Positions 1-8,191 of a stretch of 13,604 nt of DNA are shown in pieces. Under the pieces are notes generated by a model. It did not search any database. It saw only the letters and a list, made by a program, of their open reading frames with translations, and was not told where the DNA came from. The DNA comes from Asterionellopsis glacialis (taxonomy: Eukaryota > Bacillariophyta > Plagiogrammaphyceae > Rhaphoneidales > Asterionellopsidaceae), in the NCBI GenBank assembly GCA_014885115.2, contig WKLE02000281.1:81150-94753 (forward strand), written 5' to 3'. Positions within the stretch are counted from its first letter, which is position 1; every line of letters starts with the position of its first letter. Both the position numbers and the translations under genes were made by a program.

Positions 1-234
1 TATTCGACAATAAAAATTAGTGTGTACAGTACGAGGTATGGAACTGTTTAGGCTACCTGTACCATAGATAACGTACAGAGCGAGAAAAGAAAGTCCGGAA
101 ACAGAAAGGAACAAGAGTAGCAGGAAAGTCACACGAGGAACCTTCTCACACGGTATCATACCCACCGTCTCCTTGCTGTCATCGGAGGTGCTCAAATTGC
201 TCTTGCTTCGCTTGATAAGAGTCAAGGAAGACAT
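1..234 (-). CDS. N-terminal part of a signal-anchored (type II) membrane protein, partial at window edge
   Basis: Reading down the minus strand from the ATG at 234-232 gives 78 codons with no stop before the window ends, so this is the 5' part of a gene. The visible protein starts MSSLTLIKRSKS and has a Ser/Lys-rich, net basic tail of about 34 residues. Residues 35-57 then form one strongly hydrophobic segment (VTFLLLLFLSVSGLSFLALY and on), followed by a polar stretch with an N-S-S glycosylation sequon at 63-65. Basic tail, single helix and glycosylatable far side suggest a type II signal anchor with the main domain in the ER/Golgi lumen or outside the cell, as in many glycosyltransferases; that last step is inference, since the catalytic part lies outside. 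The ATG has A at -3. An in-frame ATG at 297-295 would add 21 residues but lies only 13 bp from the start of the divergent gene, so I prefer 234. Family not recognised. Confidence 0.7.
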   Translation of the reverse strand, partial: MSSLTLIKRSKSNLSTSDDSKETVGMIPCEKVPRVTFLLLLFLSVSGLSFLALYVIYGTGSLNSSIPRTVHTNFYCRI

Positions 235-310
235 TGTGGCTTTTTCAAAAAGAGAAATAGGAACATAATTATTCGAAACCGTTTTTCTTGAACACATTAC
301 ATATTATCCC
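235..310. promoter_or_regulatory. Very short divergent intergenic region between two start codons
   Basis: Only 76 bp separate the chosen ATG of the minus-strand membrane protein (234) from the ATG of the ankyrin gene (311). The segment is AT-rich with an A-run near 247-258 and no clear TATA box. Any promoter elements and both 5' leaders must fit here or overlap the opposite gene. A shared bidirectional promoter is inferred from position alone; no factor-binding motif is recognised. Confidence 0.45.
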
Positions 311-3124
311 ATGTCGTCATCCAGAAGGTCGTTGCAAGAGTCTTCTTCTTCTTATGAAGATGGTGCTCCTACCAAACGGCGGAGAACAACTGTAGGATGG
401 AAGAATAATGATGGTTCCTCTCCTTCCTCGTCATCTTTATCCCAAAGTAATAATACGAATAATAATCATCCATCGTCACCACCTACAAAGTCACAAACAC
501 TCCCGTCTCTGTGTTCCTCCTCACGATGGACAGAGGCAACACAACGTGCCACGACTCATCCAGAAGAAGCTGATTGGGGTGTACCATCCAATTCGTCAAC
601 CCCACTTGCCTTGGCATGTCGCAAGGGGGCACCATTCTCGTGTATTAAATCAATATTAGAAGCATCGCCCATACAGGTACGTCGATCAATACCATCGTAT
701 GGGACACCTATCCATGAGGCTATAATTTGTGATGCTATAGGGTCCGATACTATTGAATTACTCCTCCAAGCAGATGAGGCACTGAGTGGTACCAACAACA
801 ATAATAATCGTAATCATAATGGCAATGGGAGAGCTGCATCATGCAATGTCCAAAATGGGAATGACACAACAGACAATAATAGCAATAATAACGGTGTACC
901 AGTGGGGTCTTCTTCTTCGAAACAAGGTAGTTGCACTGGAAGAGGGAATAATAATGGACATTATCACCATAATGATGAAGGTCGTGCTACGTTGATGCAA
1001 GATGTTGATGGACATACACCATTACATTTATTGATACGACGTCGATTTCAAATACACATACATGGACAAACTACCGAAGATGATTTAATTGTCATGCTAC
1101 GGCTCTTGGTCAAAAGTGCACCGGAAGCTGTGGGGATATCCGATCGTGGTGAATATGAAGAACCACCATTGGTAATGGCATTAAAGGCAAGTTTGTATGC
1201 CGGTGAATATGATCCTGATGATTATTTATATATACGTATAGAACGACGTATCCATGAAATGGTACGAATCATGTTGTTGCATTACCCACAGGCAGCAAGT
1301 ATGGTATTGAAGGGGGCACGAGGTCATTATACAGCCCTCCATTCAGCTGTCTTTCATGGACGATGTTCCGATACAATTAACTTACTCTTGCAAGCGGAAG
1401 AAAAATGTCCAATTAAACAAGAATGTCCCATTCATCGTGGGGAACAACCCAATAAGGCTGCCTTGTTGGCTAATTCCCAGGGTGAATTACCATTACACTT
1501 TGCTGCCATGAGAGGTGAACCACCACGATCTTTCTTTTTCTTGAGTGAGGCTGCACCTCAAGCTGTATTGAAACGTGATACACAGGGCCTCACACCCTTT
1601 GATTGGTTATGGATACGATATGTAAGTATCCTTTTATCCTTGGATGATCGAAGTAGTCGTGCGAGTAATAATGGTAGCAATAGTACTTCAGCAGCAACGT
1701 CTGAAACGCTAGTACCTGTGAAAAGGTACACTTCGAGAACAAGGTCGGTGTCTGCATCATCATCATCATCATCATCATCCGCAACACTAGCAACAGCAAC
1801 TACAACTACGTCATCGTCGGGGTATGAAAACAATAGGGAATTGAACAAATACAGTGATTTTTGTTCCTTGGAGCGGGGTGATTTTTATGCGGATTTGAAA
1901 TTGATACGACGACTTGACCCACCTGCAGACTTTTTACGGATGAGACATATACCACAAGAATTTTTGATACGTGAAGATAGTGTAGGAGAGAATGAGAACG
2001 AACATGATAGGAGTACACCACCGCCACAAGATTGGTCAAAACGTTCTATACAATTATTGAAAAGAATACGAACACGACATATTCAACATTCACGACAGCG
2101 GCAGCAGCACCAACAGCAACAAACAGACAACGAGGGAGAGCAGCAGCAAGATGAAAGAGGAGAAGAACTAGAGTCGTCTTCGTCTTCTTCTGACCGTAAT
2201 ATGATTGCATGGACAAGAATTGAAGCCGTAACAGCCCTGTTTTGGACAAAGGTGGTATCTTTCTTGAGAGCTGCACATTTAGCAGAGCACAATATGAACA
2301 GTCGACTGTTTGCTGCGTTAGAGCAGCAACAAATCAATAACAACTTCTATTTGGCACATGCAGCCTTTGCAAGTACATGTTGTCCGCCACCAGTTGTTGA
2401 AATCGTTTCATCGTTGTTCCCTGAAGAATTGTCAATCGCAGATGAAAGAGGACGACTGCCATTACACTATGCTGCTTGTAGGTCATGGGAAAATTGTGGC
2501 AATGGCAATGGTAAGGTTTCAGCACAGGATGGAGGAGGTGGTGGCGGCGGTGGTGCTGGAACACCATCCTCGAGTCGCGTAACATTCTTAAAAGATCAAT
2601 CGTTGCATGTATTAGAACATGCTCTTGAGGTATCACCAACTCAAGCAACACACATCACTGATAGGGATGGACGGTTGGTTTTGCATCATGTTATTGATAC
2701 GTTAGTCCGATCCTGTTCCAATGGTCGGTCATACTTTTCAAACATGGCTATGAATAGTGGAAGACGAATGGTTTCCAATGCAAATGGTGGTGGTGGGTTT
2801 TCAACTCCTGTTGTGGGTCCCATGTTGAAAGTATTGACATGTTTGATACGAAAATTCCCAGATTCCTTGGTTCGTCGTGATGGTCAAACGAAATTGTATC
2901 CATTCCTACAAGCAACGGCAGCTGCTACAGCCTACCGAAGTCCACCATCACCTAATGGATTTCCTGTACCATTCCCTGATGAAATGCCATTATCTATTGT
3001 ATTTTTGTTACTAAGGGAAAATCCTGCTGTTGTGGGTTGGGCATGTACTAGAGATGATCAAATTACCAAGGATAACAACACTGAGAACATCAATGTGAAG
3101 AAGGATATGAAGAAAGCGGTCTAA
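311..3124 (+). CDS. Ankyrin-repeat protein with long low-complexity inserts
   Basis: A 937-residue protein with scattered degenerate ankyrin repeats, recognised by the TPLxxA / xPLHxA turn and the following LL...P.A helix. Examples are STPLALACRKG (residues 96-106), GTPIHEAI (131-138), GHTPLHLLI (234-242), YTALHSAVFHG (340-350), GELPLHFAAMRGE (391-403) and GRLPLHYAACRS (714-725). The repeats are interrupted by disordered inserts: Asn/Gly/Ser-rich 160-225, Ser/Thr-rich 448-503, Gln/Glu-rich 593-627 and a Gly run at 741-748. The first 75 residues are Ser-rich with a basic KRRR cluster (22-25) that could be a nuclear localisation signal. There is no membrane segment, kinase or other enzymatic domain. 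Ankyrin repeats bind proteins, so an adaptor role is inferred; partner and pathway are unknown. The start is the first ATG after an in-frame stop at 266-268; its -3 base is C, weaker than in the other genes, but the next Met (residue 229) would remove the first repeats. Intronless as read. Confidence 0.85.
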   Translation: MSSSRRSLQESSSSYEDGAPTKRRRTTVGWKNNDGSSPSSSSLSQSNNTNNNHPSSPPTKSQTLPSLCSSSRWTEATQRATTHPEEADWGVPSNSSTPLALACRKGAPFSCIKSILEASPIQVRRSIPSYGTPIHEAIICDAIGSDTIELLLQADEALSGTNNNNNRNHNGNGRAASCNVQNGNDTTDNNSNNNGVPVGSSSSKQGSCTGRGNNNGHYHHNDEGRATLMQDVDGHTPLHLLIRRRFQIHIHGQTTEDDLIVMLRLLVKSAPEAVGISDRGEYEEPPLVMALKASLYAGEYDPDDYLYIRIERRIHEMVRIMLLHYPQAASMVLKGARGHYTALHSAVFHGRCSDTINLLLQAEEKCPIKQECPIHRGEQPNKAALLANSQGELPLHFAAMRGEPPRSFFFLSEAAPQAVLKRDTQGLTPFDWLWIRYVSILLSLDDRSSRASNNGSNSTSAATSETLVPVKRYTSRTRSVSASSSSSSSSATLATATTTTSSSGYENNRELNKYSDFCSLERGDFYADLKLIRRLDPPADFLRMRHIPQEFLIREDSVGENENEHDRSTPPPQDWSKRSIQLLKRIRTRHIQHSRQRQQHQQQQTDNEGEQQQDERGEELESSSSSSDRNMIAWTRIEAVTALFWTKVVSFLRAAHLAEHNMNSRLFAALEQQQINNNFYLAHAAFASTCCPPPVVEIVSSLFPEELSIADERGRLPLHYAACRSWENCGNGNGKVSAQDGGGGGGGGAGTPSSSRVTFLKDQSLHVLEHALEVSPTQATHITDRDGRLVLHHVIDTLVRSCSNGRSYFSNMAMNSGRRMVSNANGGGGFSTPVVGPMLKVLTCLIRKFPDSLVRRDGQTKLYPFLQATAAATAYRSPPSPNGFPVPFPDEMPLSIVFLLLRENPAVVGWACTRDDQITKDNNTENINVKKDMKKAV
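1755..1779 (+). repeat. (CAT)8 trinucleotide microsatellite inside the ankyrin gene
   Basis: Eight perfect CAT units run from 1755 to 1778. In the gene's frame (TCA codons) they encode most of a polyserine run around residues 481-490. Length changes would be in steps of one codon and so keep the frame. The repeat also explains long but meaningless open frames on the opposite strand (poly-Asp and poly-Met). Confidence 0.9.
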
Positions 3125-3838
3125 TTAATCAATGCAGCTCTTTCTCCTAAGCTTGCCTTTTTCTCGGGACAAACCACAAGACTGTGAATTCATCAAAATA
3201 TGTGTAAGTACAATAGACTGCTCTTGGGAGTTGGAGAATGAACACAAACAAAATAGCAAATATGATTCAATCCAACCTAGTGGAAAAAATTAGGATCTCT
3301 TTCGGACTAAAGAGTTTTAGGAAGGGCAGAACAATCGATCAAAATCAGTTGTAACAGTAATACTTTGGTGTAGCTAAGACACCAGTTGATTTATGACTGA
3401 TCAAAAAGAGCACACATTATGGGCACCAAGAACGTAGAAATATAATTTTGTGTAATCCATTCACTTTTTTAGATAGTCTCTCTTCCTGTCATGTACACAG
3501 ATCGTGTTCATTTTTTACGCAAAAAATATACAACTTTTCAAATGCGGCTTCAAGAGTGACTCTAGAAATGTAGTATTTTCGCATAAAGGTTTTTCAATTT
3601 GAAATGTCATTCTATAATTTTTTTTTTTCAATTGTTACTTTTGTGGAAAAATGTGGACAAGTTGTGCCTTGTGCTGTCCTGCGGCCAACCCAGAAATCCC
3701 GCAAGGATTAAAGATTAAAGACAAACTTTATTTGCTACACCAAGGATAGTTCCAACAATCTCAAAGTTACCTGTGGAGGGTCTCTACACCGACCGACCGC
3801 CGCGCGGGAAGAAAACACTCACGCATGCAACTCCAGCT

Positions 3839-3882
3839 ATACCAGGTAGTATTACAGTAGTGTATTTCCCATTACCTGGTAT
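3839..3882. repeat. 10-bp perfect inverted repeat with 24-nt loop
   Basis: ATACCAGGTA at 3839-3848 is the exact reverse complement of TACCTGGTAT at 3873-3882. The overlapping 10-mer ACCAGGTAGT at 3841-3850 occurs again in direct orientation at 4024-4033, so the motif is present three times within 200 bp. Its function is unknown; a protein-binding site or the remains of a small mobile element are both possible. Confidence 0.75.
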
Positions 3883-4191
3883 GCTCCAACCATTCTGCAC
3901 GAGCACTACGGGATCCAAAGTAGATGGTTCTCTTCTGAGTTTGGTGTTTCAAAAATTCTCAATAAAATCAGTATAAATTTATGTAGAAAAACATGAGCAA
4001 TGCTATTGTGACCAATCTACTGTACCAGGTAGTCTGTTCCTACGTGAAAAGGTCCATTCTACATTATAATTCAGTATATTTATCAAAATTGAGGCGATAG
4101 TACCGGTAGTAATCTTAAATATAAGTTGATACTCTAGATCAGAAGATCATTGCGGACCTCTTTTTGCGCATCAAACTGCGCCTGCAGAATC

Positions 4192-4223
4192 GGCTCAACC
4201 ATGGGAATTTCCCATGGCTCAAC
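4192..4223. repeat. 19-bp palindrome flanked by 8-bp direct repeats
   Basis: CCATGGGAATTTCCCATGG at 4199-4217 is a perfect palindrome: nine paired bases around a central T. It overlaps and is bounded by two direct copies of GGCTCAAC at 4192-4199 and 4216-4223. It lies about 380 bp upstream of the import-receptor ATG, so a dimeric regulator binding site is plausible, but I do not recognise the motif. Confidence 0.8.
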
Positions 4224-4596
4224 AACATAGGCAACCAAATAAGGTTAATTTTGACACCGTACCTTTACGTGCAACAACTGTTTAGGGGGTAGAAACTTTC
4301 TCAGGCTCTGATTGGTCTTCGGTAGAGAGAAAAAGCAGCCAAGGATCTCATCGGTGCATCCTTTCAACATGAAATTTAGGGGGAGCGACCAACTACAGAC
4401 CTCCCATGCATCGATCCACTGTTAAAAAACCCTAACATTTTGAAAAGAGAAATTGAAAATTGAACATTGAGATTCCTTCGCGAGGGATCCCTGGCCAGTC
4501 GAGATCAACAGTTTGAAACCAACAAGGACACAAAGGAAAAGAGACTGGACCTTTGAGTCGTAATTTTGTGTTCACTAGACTGTCATTGTCATCAAA

Positions 4597-7500
4597 ATGT
4601 CGAATATAAATGTGGCTTCTTCGTCAGCAGAGCAAGATTTACCTCCTCACAGCGACAATCCAGATGAGGAACTTCAAAGAATTCATTTAGCTTTGGAAGC
4701 TGTATTTTCACCTCAAAGGCAACCGCACGCTTCTTCGGCAAGTGCTACAAATGCCGATGGAAGCACGGCTTCGGGGAGTACTTCGTGGTGGGAACGAAGA
4801 CAACTTGCTGATCGATATTTAACATCCTTTCAAACAACAGCTGTAAGTTGGATGGTTTGTGACCGATTGTTACAAGATGATGGTCCAGTTTTAGATGTTG
4901 TACAGCAGCAACGTCGGTTCTTTGCGGCACAAACACTCCATACGAAATGCCGATCAGATGTGTACCAACTGCCAAGAGAATCATTGCCAAGCTTACGTGA
5001 TTCCTTAGTCAATCATTTAACTAGACATGCCTCGTCGGGTGATACAGTCCTCATGACAAGACTGGCATTGGCCGTGGCTGCTTTGGCTGTTCAAATGTCA
5101 TGGACGACTGTTGTGAGTGATTTATTGACAAAGTTAGAAAATTCTCAATCTGGAGTCGTGGTTTTAGAGGTGCTGCGTGTCCTACCAGAAGAATGTGCAT
5201 CTGATAGACTTATCCTAGTCGATGAAAATGTGCGATATGTCATGAGAGATCATTTGATTTCAAGTTCACCGGCTGTCTTGCAATATTGTCAGGCCCATAC
5301 AGCTACACCATCAGAAGCACAACGTGCGTACGGCGCCTTACATACATGGATCCGATACGTACCTGTTCCGCCCACTGTAATTACAGAAACACAAAATCTC
5401 ATGGAATCCACTGTTCAAACTTTGACTGTCCCTGAATCTGACCTCCATGAGGTTGCTGTGGATTTGATTGTGGAAATTTTAAGAATGTACCCAAGTCATA
5501 TACCTCAAAATGAGATGTTGGTACAAAAGCTAATCCCACTTTTGCTATCCATGTTACAGCCAGCATTTGATCGTGCCATGCAAAATACGACACAACCTGG
5601 TCATGAACACGATGAAGAAGATGAAAATATGAGAGGGTATTGTCGTATTGTGACAGAAATGGGTGAAAGTTATATGAGTTTGATACTATCACAACAGCAC
5701 TATCAAGAAGCATCAAAACTAGTCGAATGGGTACTGCGATGTTCAGCCATTGCTGATAAAGAAATTGCTTCCATGACATTGCATTTCTGGTATCGATTCG
5801 TAGTAGACTTGGAATTGATAGAACCGTACGAACTGCGTCAAAACATTGTTGATGCCTACACACCACTCATCCTCAGGTTATTGGATATTTGTTCTGGACA
5901 TTTGATGCAGTACCCAGCAGACTTGGACGAATTGTCACCAGATGCTGTGGATGACATTCATCGTGATCGATATTATGTCGCCGAAACTGTCGAAGATTGT
6001 TGTAGATTGCTGGGAGGGAGTGCAGTCTTGAGACAAGCTGGTAATCGGCTCAAGGAAGAATGTCAACGGGTACAGCAACAATCGCAAAATCAACAAATTT
6101 GTGATTGGCAACGAATTGAGTCATGTTTGTATTGTATTCAAAGTATTCATCGGTACATTCCCAATGATGAAAATGACTTTTTACCATTCTGTATGAATCT
6201 TATCCCACAACTTCCACCAGATGTCTCGCCTTTACGATTCACAGCTAGTCTAACAATTGGAAAGTATGCCTCCTGGTTGGCAACTCACCCACAACATATG
6301 CAACCCCTAATGCCCTACCTAGCACAGGGATTGTCCAATGCCAAGTGTTCGACAGCTGCCGCTGTGGCAATTAAGGAACTATGTGAATGGTCTAACCAAC
6401 ACGTAGCTCTCGGCGAACCAGTTCTTCAATTGTACCAGGGAATCTTGTCGGCTCAAGAACAACAACAGCAACAGCAACAACATGCAGATGGGTCCGGTGG
6501 TCCAGTAGCTGTTTTGGATTTGCGCGATGAGTTAGAAATTCTAGAGGGTGTTTGTAAGGCAGTCTCAAGACAACTACAAGATGCATCAACGTCCTCACCT
6601 GAGGCAACATCATCCTATTTGACTCGTATCGTCCAACCCATTGGTGCACGGTTGACAGCCTGTATTAGTGATCCGAACTCCAATGTGCGCCAAGTCATGT
6701 CAGAAGTTGATCGTTTGACAGTCATTGTCCGGTACCTTCATGTTCCTTCCTCTGGAACTACCACACATCCAACAGTAGAAATTATAACATCAAGTTGGTC
6801 TTTGTTGGATGCAGCCACAAAACGATTTTCACAAGATACTCTCCTTGCAGAAAAGATTTGTCGATTCCACAAACATGCCTTGAGAGGTTGTGGTCCTGTG
6901 GTATATGCTCCACTTTTGGAATCGCTCATCAAACAACTTGAATCAAGTTTTCAAACATCACTCCAATCACCATATTTGTATTGTGCTAGCATTTGCATTA
7001 CAGAATTTGGACGTGATCCAGCCTATGTTCCTAGACTATTCGAAATGATTGTCGCCTTATCAAACTCAGCCTTTGGATTGCTCAAGTCATTGGAAGATTT
7101 GACGGCTCATCCTGATGTTGTGGAAGAATTATTCTACCTCATGGGACGAGTCATATCGTACTGTCCAGAACCATTGGTTGTCCATCCTCTACTCCGATCC
7201 TTATTCCAGTGTGCTCTCGTGGGGATGCAATTGGATCATCGAGATGCCAATCGCGGTACGCTTAACTTTTTGGAAAACACTGTCTCTTATGGTCTAACAT
7301 TGCGTGATTTTGTGATGGCAGGAACATCTGACTCTGCTGTGCGGTTGGAGTGCAAGGCGGCTTTGGAAAGTACTATAAGAGCAGAAGGCCAAGCCATCGT
7401 AACAAACTTGGCTAGAGCACTTATGGGTGACTTACCTGCCTATTCCATTGATGTTGGTAGTGCATGCATTGCTGGTATTTTATGGAAGCTCAACTTGCTT

Positions 7501-7698
7501 TGTCCTGATTTGTTACGACAATGGATAAATACCGCTTTGATTTCCAATAATGCACCTGACCGCACTCATACTGATTTCTTAGGTAGCTTTGATGGTGGAC
7601 TTACTCGTGATGAATTCAATGGTGCTATTCGTGCCTTTGTTTCAACTTGTGATCGCCATCGTAAATTGAAACAAGGAAGTGGTTCCAGACAACAGTGA
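4597..7698 (+). CDS. Transportin-3 / importin-13 family nuclear import receptor
   Basis: A 1033-residue karyopherin-beta protein built of HEAT-like helical pairs. It follows transportin-3 along its whole length, although human TNPO3 is near 920 residues. Recognisable blocks include FFAAQTLHTK with LPRESLPSLRDSL in the N-terminal Ran-binding part, LEVLRVLPEE, FWYRF (about residue 393), ISYCPEP, and the family signature LDHRDAN at 879-885 near the C-terminus. Family members carry proteins from cytoplasm to nucleus and release them on RanGTP; TNPO3 itself imports SR splicing factors. The helix at residues 748-766 aligns with the arginine-rich cargo helix of TNPO3 but has Lys at some Arg positions. 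Extra length comes from a Ser/Ala/Thr loop at about 42-63, an acidic stretch near 335-345 and a polyglutamine tract near 621-628. The ATG has A at -3 and an in-frame stop (4576-4578) just upstream. No intron is needed. The neighbouring genes are unrelated. TNPO3 versus IPO13 is settled only by overall resemblance. Confidence 0.88.
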   Translation: MSNINVASSSAEQDLPPHSDNPDEELQRIHLALEAVFSPQRQPHASSASATNADGSTASGSTSWWERRQLADRYLTSFQTTAVSWMVCDRLLQDDGPVLDVVQQQRRFFAAQTLHTKCRSDVYQLPRESLPSLRDSLVNHLTRHASSGDTVLMTRLALAVAALAVQMSWTTVVSDLLTKLENSQSGVVVLEVLRVLPEECASDRLILVDENVRYVMRDHLISSSPAVLQYCQAHTATPSEAQRAYGALHTWIRYVPVPPTVITETQNLMESTVQTLTVPESDLHEVAVDLIVEILRMYPSHIPQNEMLVQKLIPLLLSMLQPAFDRAMQNTTQPGHEHDEEDENMRGYCRIVTEMGESYMSLILSQQHYQEASKLVEWVLRCSAIADKEIASMTLHFWYRFVVDLELIEPYELRQNIVDAYTPLILRLLDICSGHLMQYPADLDELSPDAVDDIHRDRYYVAETVEDCCRLLGGSAVLRQAGNRLKEECQRVQQQSQNQQICDWQRIESCLYCIQSIHRYIPNDENDFLPFCMNLIPQLPPDVSPLRFTASLTIGKYASWLATHPQHMQPLMPYLAQGLSNAKCSTAAAVAIKELCEWSNQHVALGEPVLQLYQGILSAQEQQQQQQQHADGSGGPVAVLDLRDELEILEGVCKAVSRQLQDASTSSPEATSSYLTRIVQPIGARLTACISDPNSNVRQVMSEVDRLTVIVRYLHVPSSGTTTHPTVEIITSSWSLLDAATKRFSQDTLLAEKICRFHKHALRGCGPVVYAPLLESLIKQLESSFQTSLQSPYLYCASICITEFGRDPAYVPRLFEMIVALSNSAFGLLKSLEDLTAHPDVVEELFYLMGRVISYCPEPLVVHPLLRSLFQCALVGMQLDHRDANRGTLNFLENTVSYGLTLRDFVMAGTSDSAVRLECKAALESTIRAEGQAIVTNLARALMGDLPAYSIDVGSACIAGILWKLNLLCPDLLRQWINTALISNNAPDRTHTDFLGSFDGGLTRDEFNGAIRAFVSTCDRHRKLKQGSGSRQQ

Positions 7699-8191
7699 GG
7701 ACAATCGACGAATGAACAAGGACGTATAACTATCTCCAACTGCACAAAGCAGTTGCATCCTACCACAGACATATCATTTATCATGCAGACAAGTTATTCA
7801 AAAACACAAGGCCATCATGCGTTATCTACACATCCCATCTATACTAACTAGACAATGCAAAAGAATTATATCGAATTTTTTCTTCCACTTTCATGGTAAC
7901 GCACAATTTTTGCAACATTAAAGTTTACTACTATCTAGAAGCGTTCTCTGAACGACATACTGTAATCATCATATGGCATAGAACTTGATTGTGTCTCACA
8001 CCATCCAACCTAAAAACATAATTCTAATTTTAGAGTCGTAATCAATCCTTTCGACATCATCCTACATGTTGAACGAGTTTCCAATGTTTCCATCTTTTGG
8101 TCACTTTATCTCTCTTTCCATTTGAAGCCCTCTTTTTCTTCCCCCAGAAGCAAATCTACCTTCCCCATTCCTTGTTACACTGTTACTTGTC
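7699..8191. other. Convergent intergenic region (two 3' ends)
   Basis: This 493-bp AT-rich spacer lies between the stop of the import receptor (plus) and the stop of STI1 (minus), so it should contain both 3' UTRs. ATTAAA at 7917-7922 is a possible polyadenylation signal for the plus-strand gene. No coding frame of note and no RNA gene is visible. Confidence 0.6.
7737..7755 (+). other. Perfect 7-bp stem hairpin in the 3' UTR of the import-receptor gene
   Basis: CAACTGC (7737-7743), loop ACAAA (7744-7748), GCAGTTG (7749-7755). It begins 39 nt after the stop codon at 7698, so it would be in the mRNA's 3' UTR. It could affect mRNA stability or 3' processing; it may also be chance. Confidence 0.5.

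Larger units (their letters stand above)
3125..4596. other. 1.47-kb intergenic region, no supported gene
   Basis: This AT-rich spacer should hold the 3' end of the ankyrin gene transcript and the promoter and 5' leader of the import-receptor gene. Frames on both strands are short and lack recognisable domains. What stands out is structural: a small hairpin (TGGTGT, 7-nt loop, ACACCA) at 3366-3384, a 10-bp inverted repeat at 3839-3882, an 8-bp palindrome TACCGGTA near 4101, and a 19-bp palindrome at 4199-4217. A run of Ts lies near 3619-3629. No tRNA, rRNA or transposase fragment is seen. Confidence 0.6.

Noticed and set aside
1558..2343. Several minus-strand frames inside the ankyrin gene with poly-Asp, poly-Met or Cys runs
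   Set aside because: They are antisense readings of the CAT and CAG-type repeats in the real gene.
3773..3976. 67-codon frame on the plus strand in the spacer
   Set aside because: It begins with GTG, has no recognisable domain and lies across the inverted repeat; a eukaryotic gene is not supported.
4270..4390. Two TTTAGGGGG purine runs resembling retrotransposon polypurine tracts
   Set aside because: No LTR pair, primer-binding site, reverse transcriptase, integrase or Gag sequence is present nearby.
5399..5866. 155-codon minus-strand frame inside the import-receptor gene
   Set aside because: The plus strand here encodes conserved transportin-3 sequence; the antisense frame has no family resemblance.
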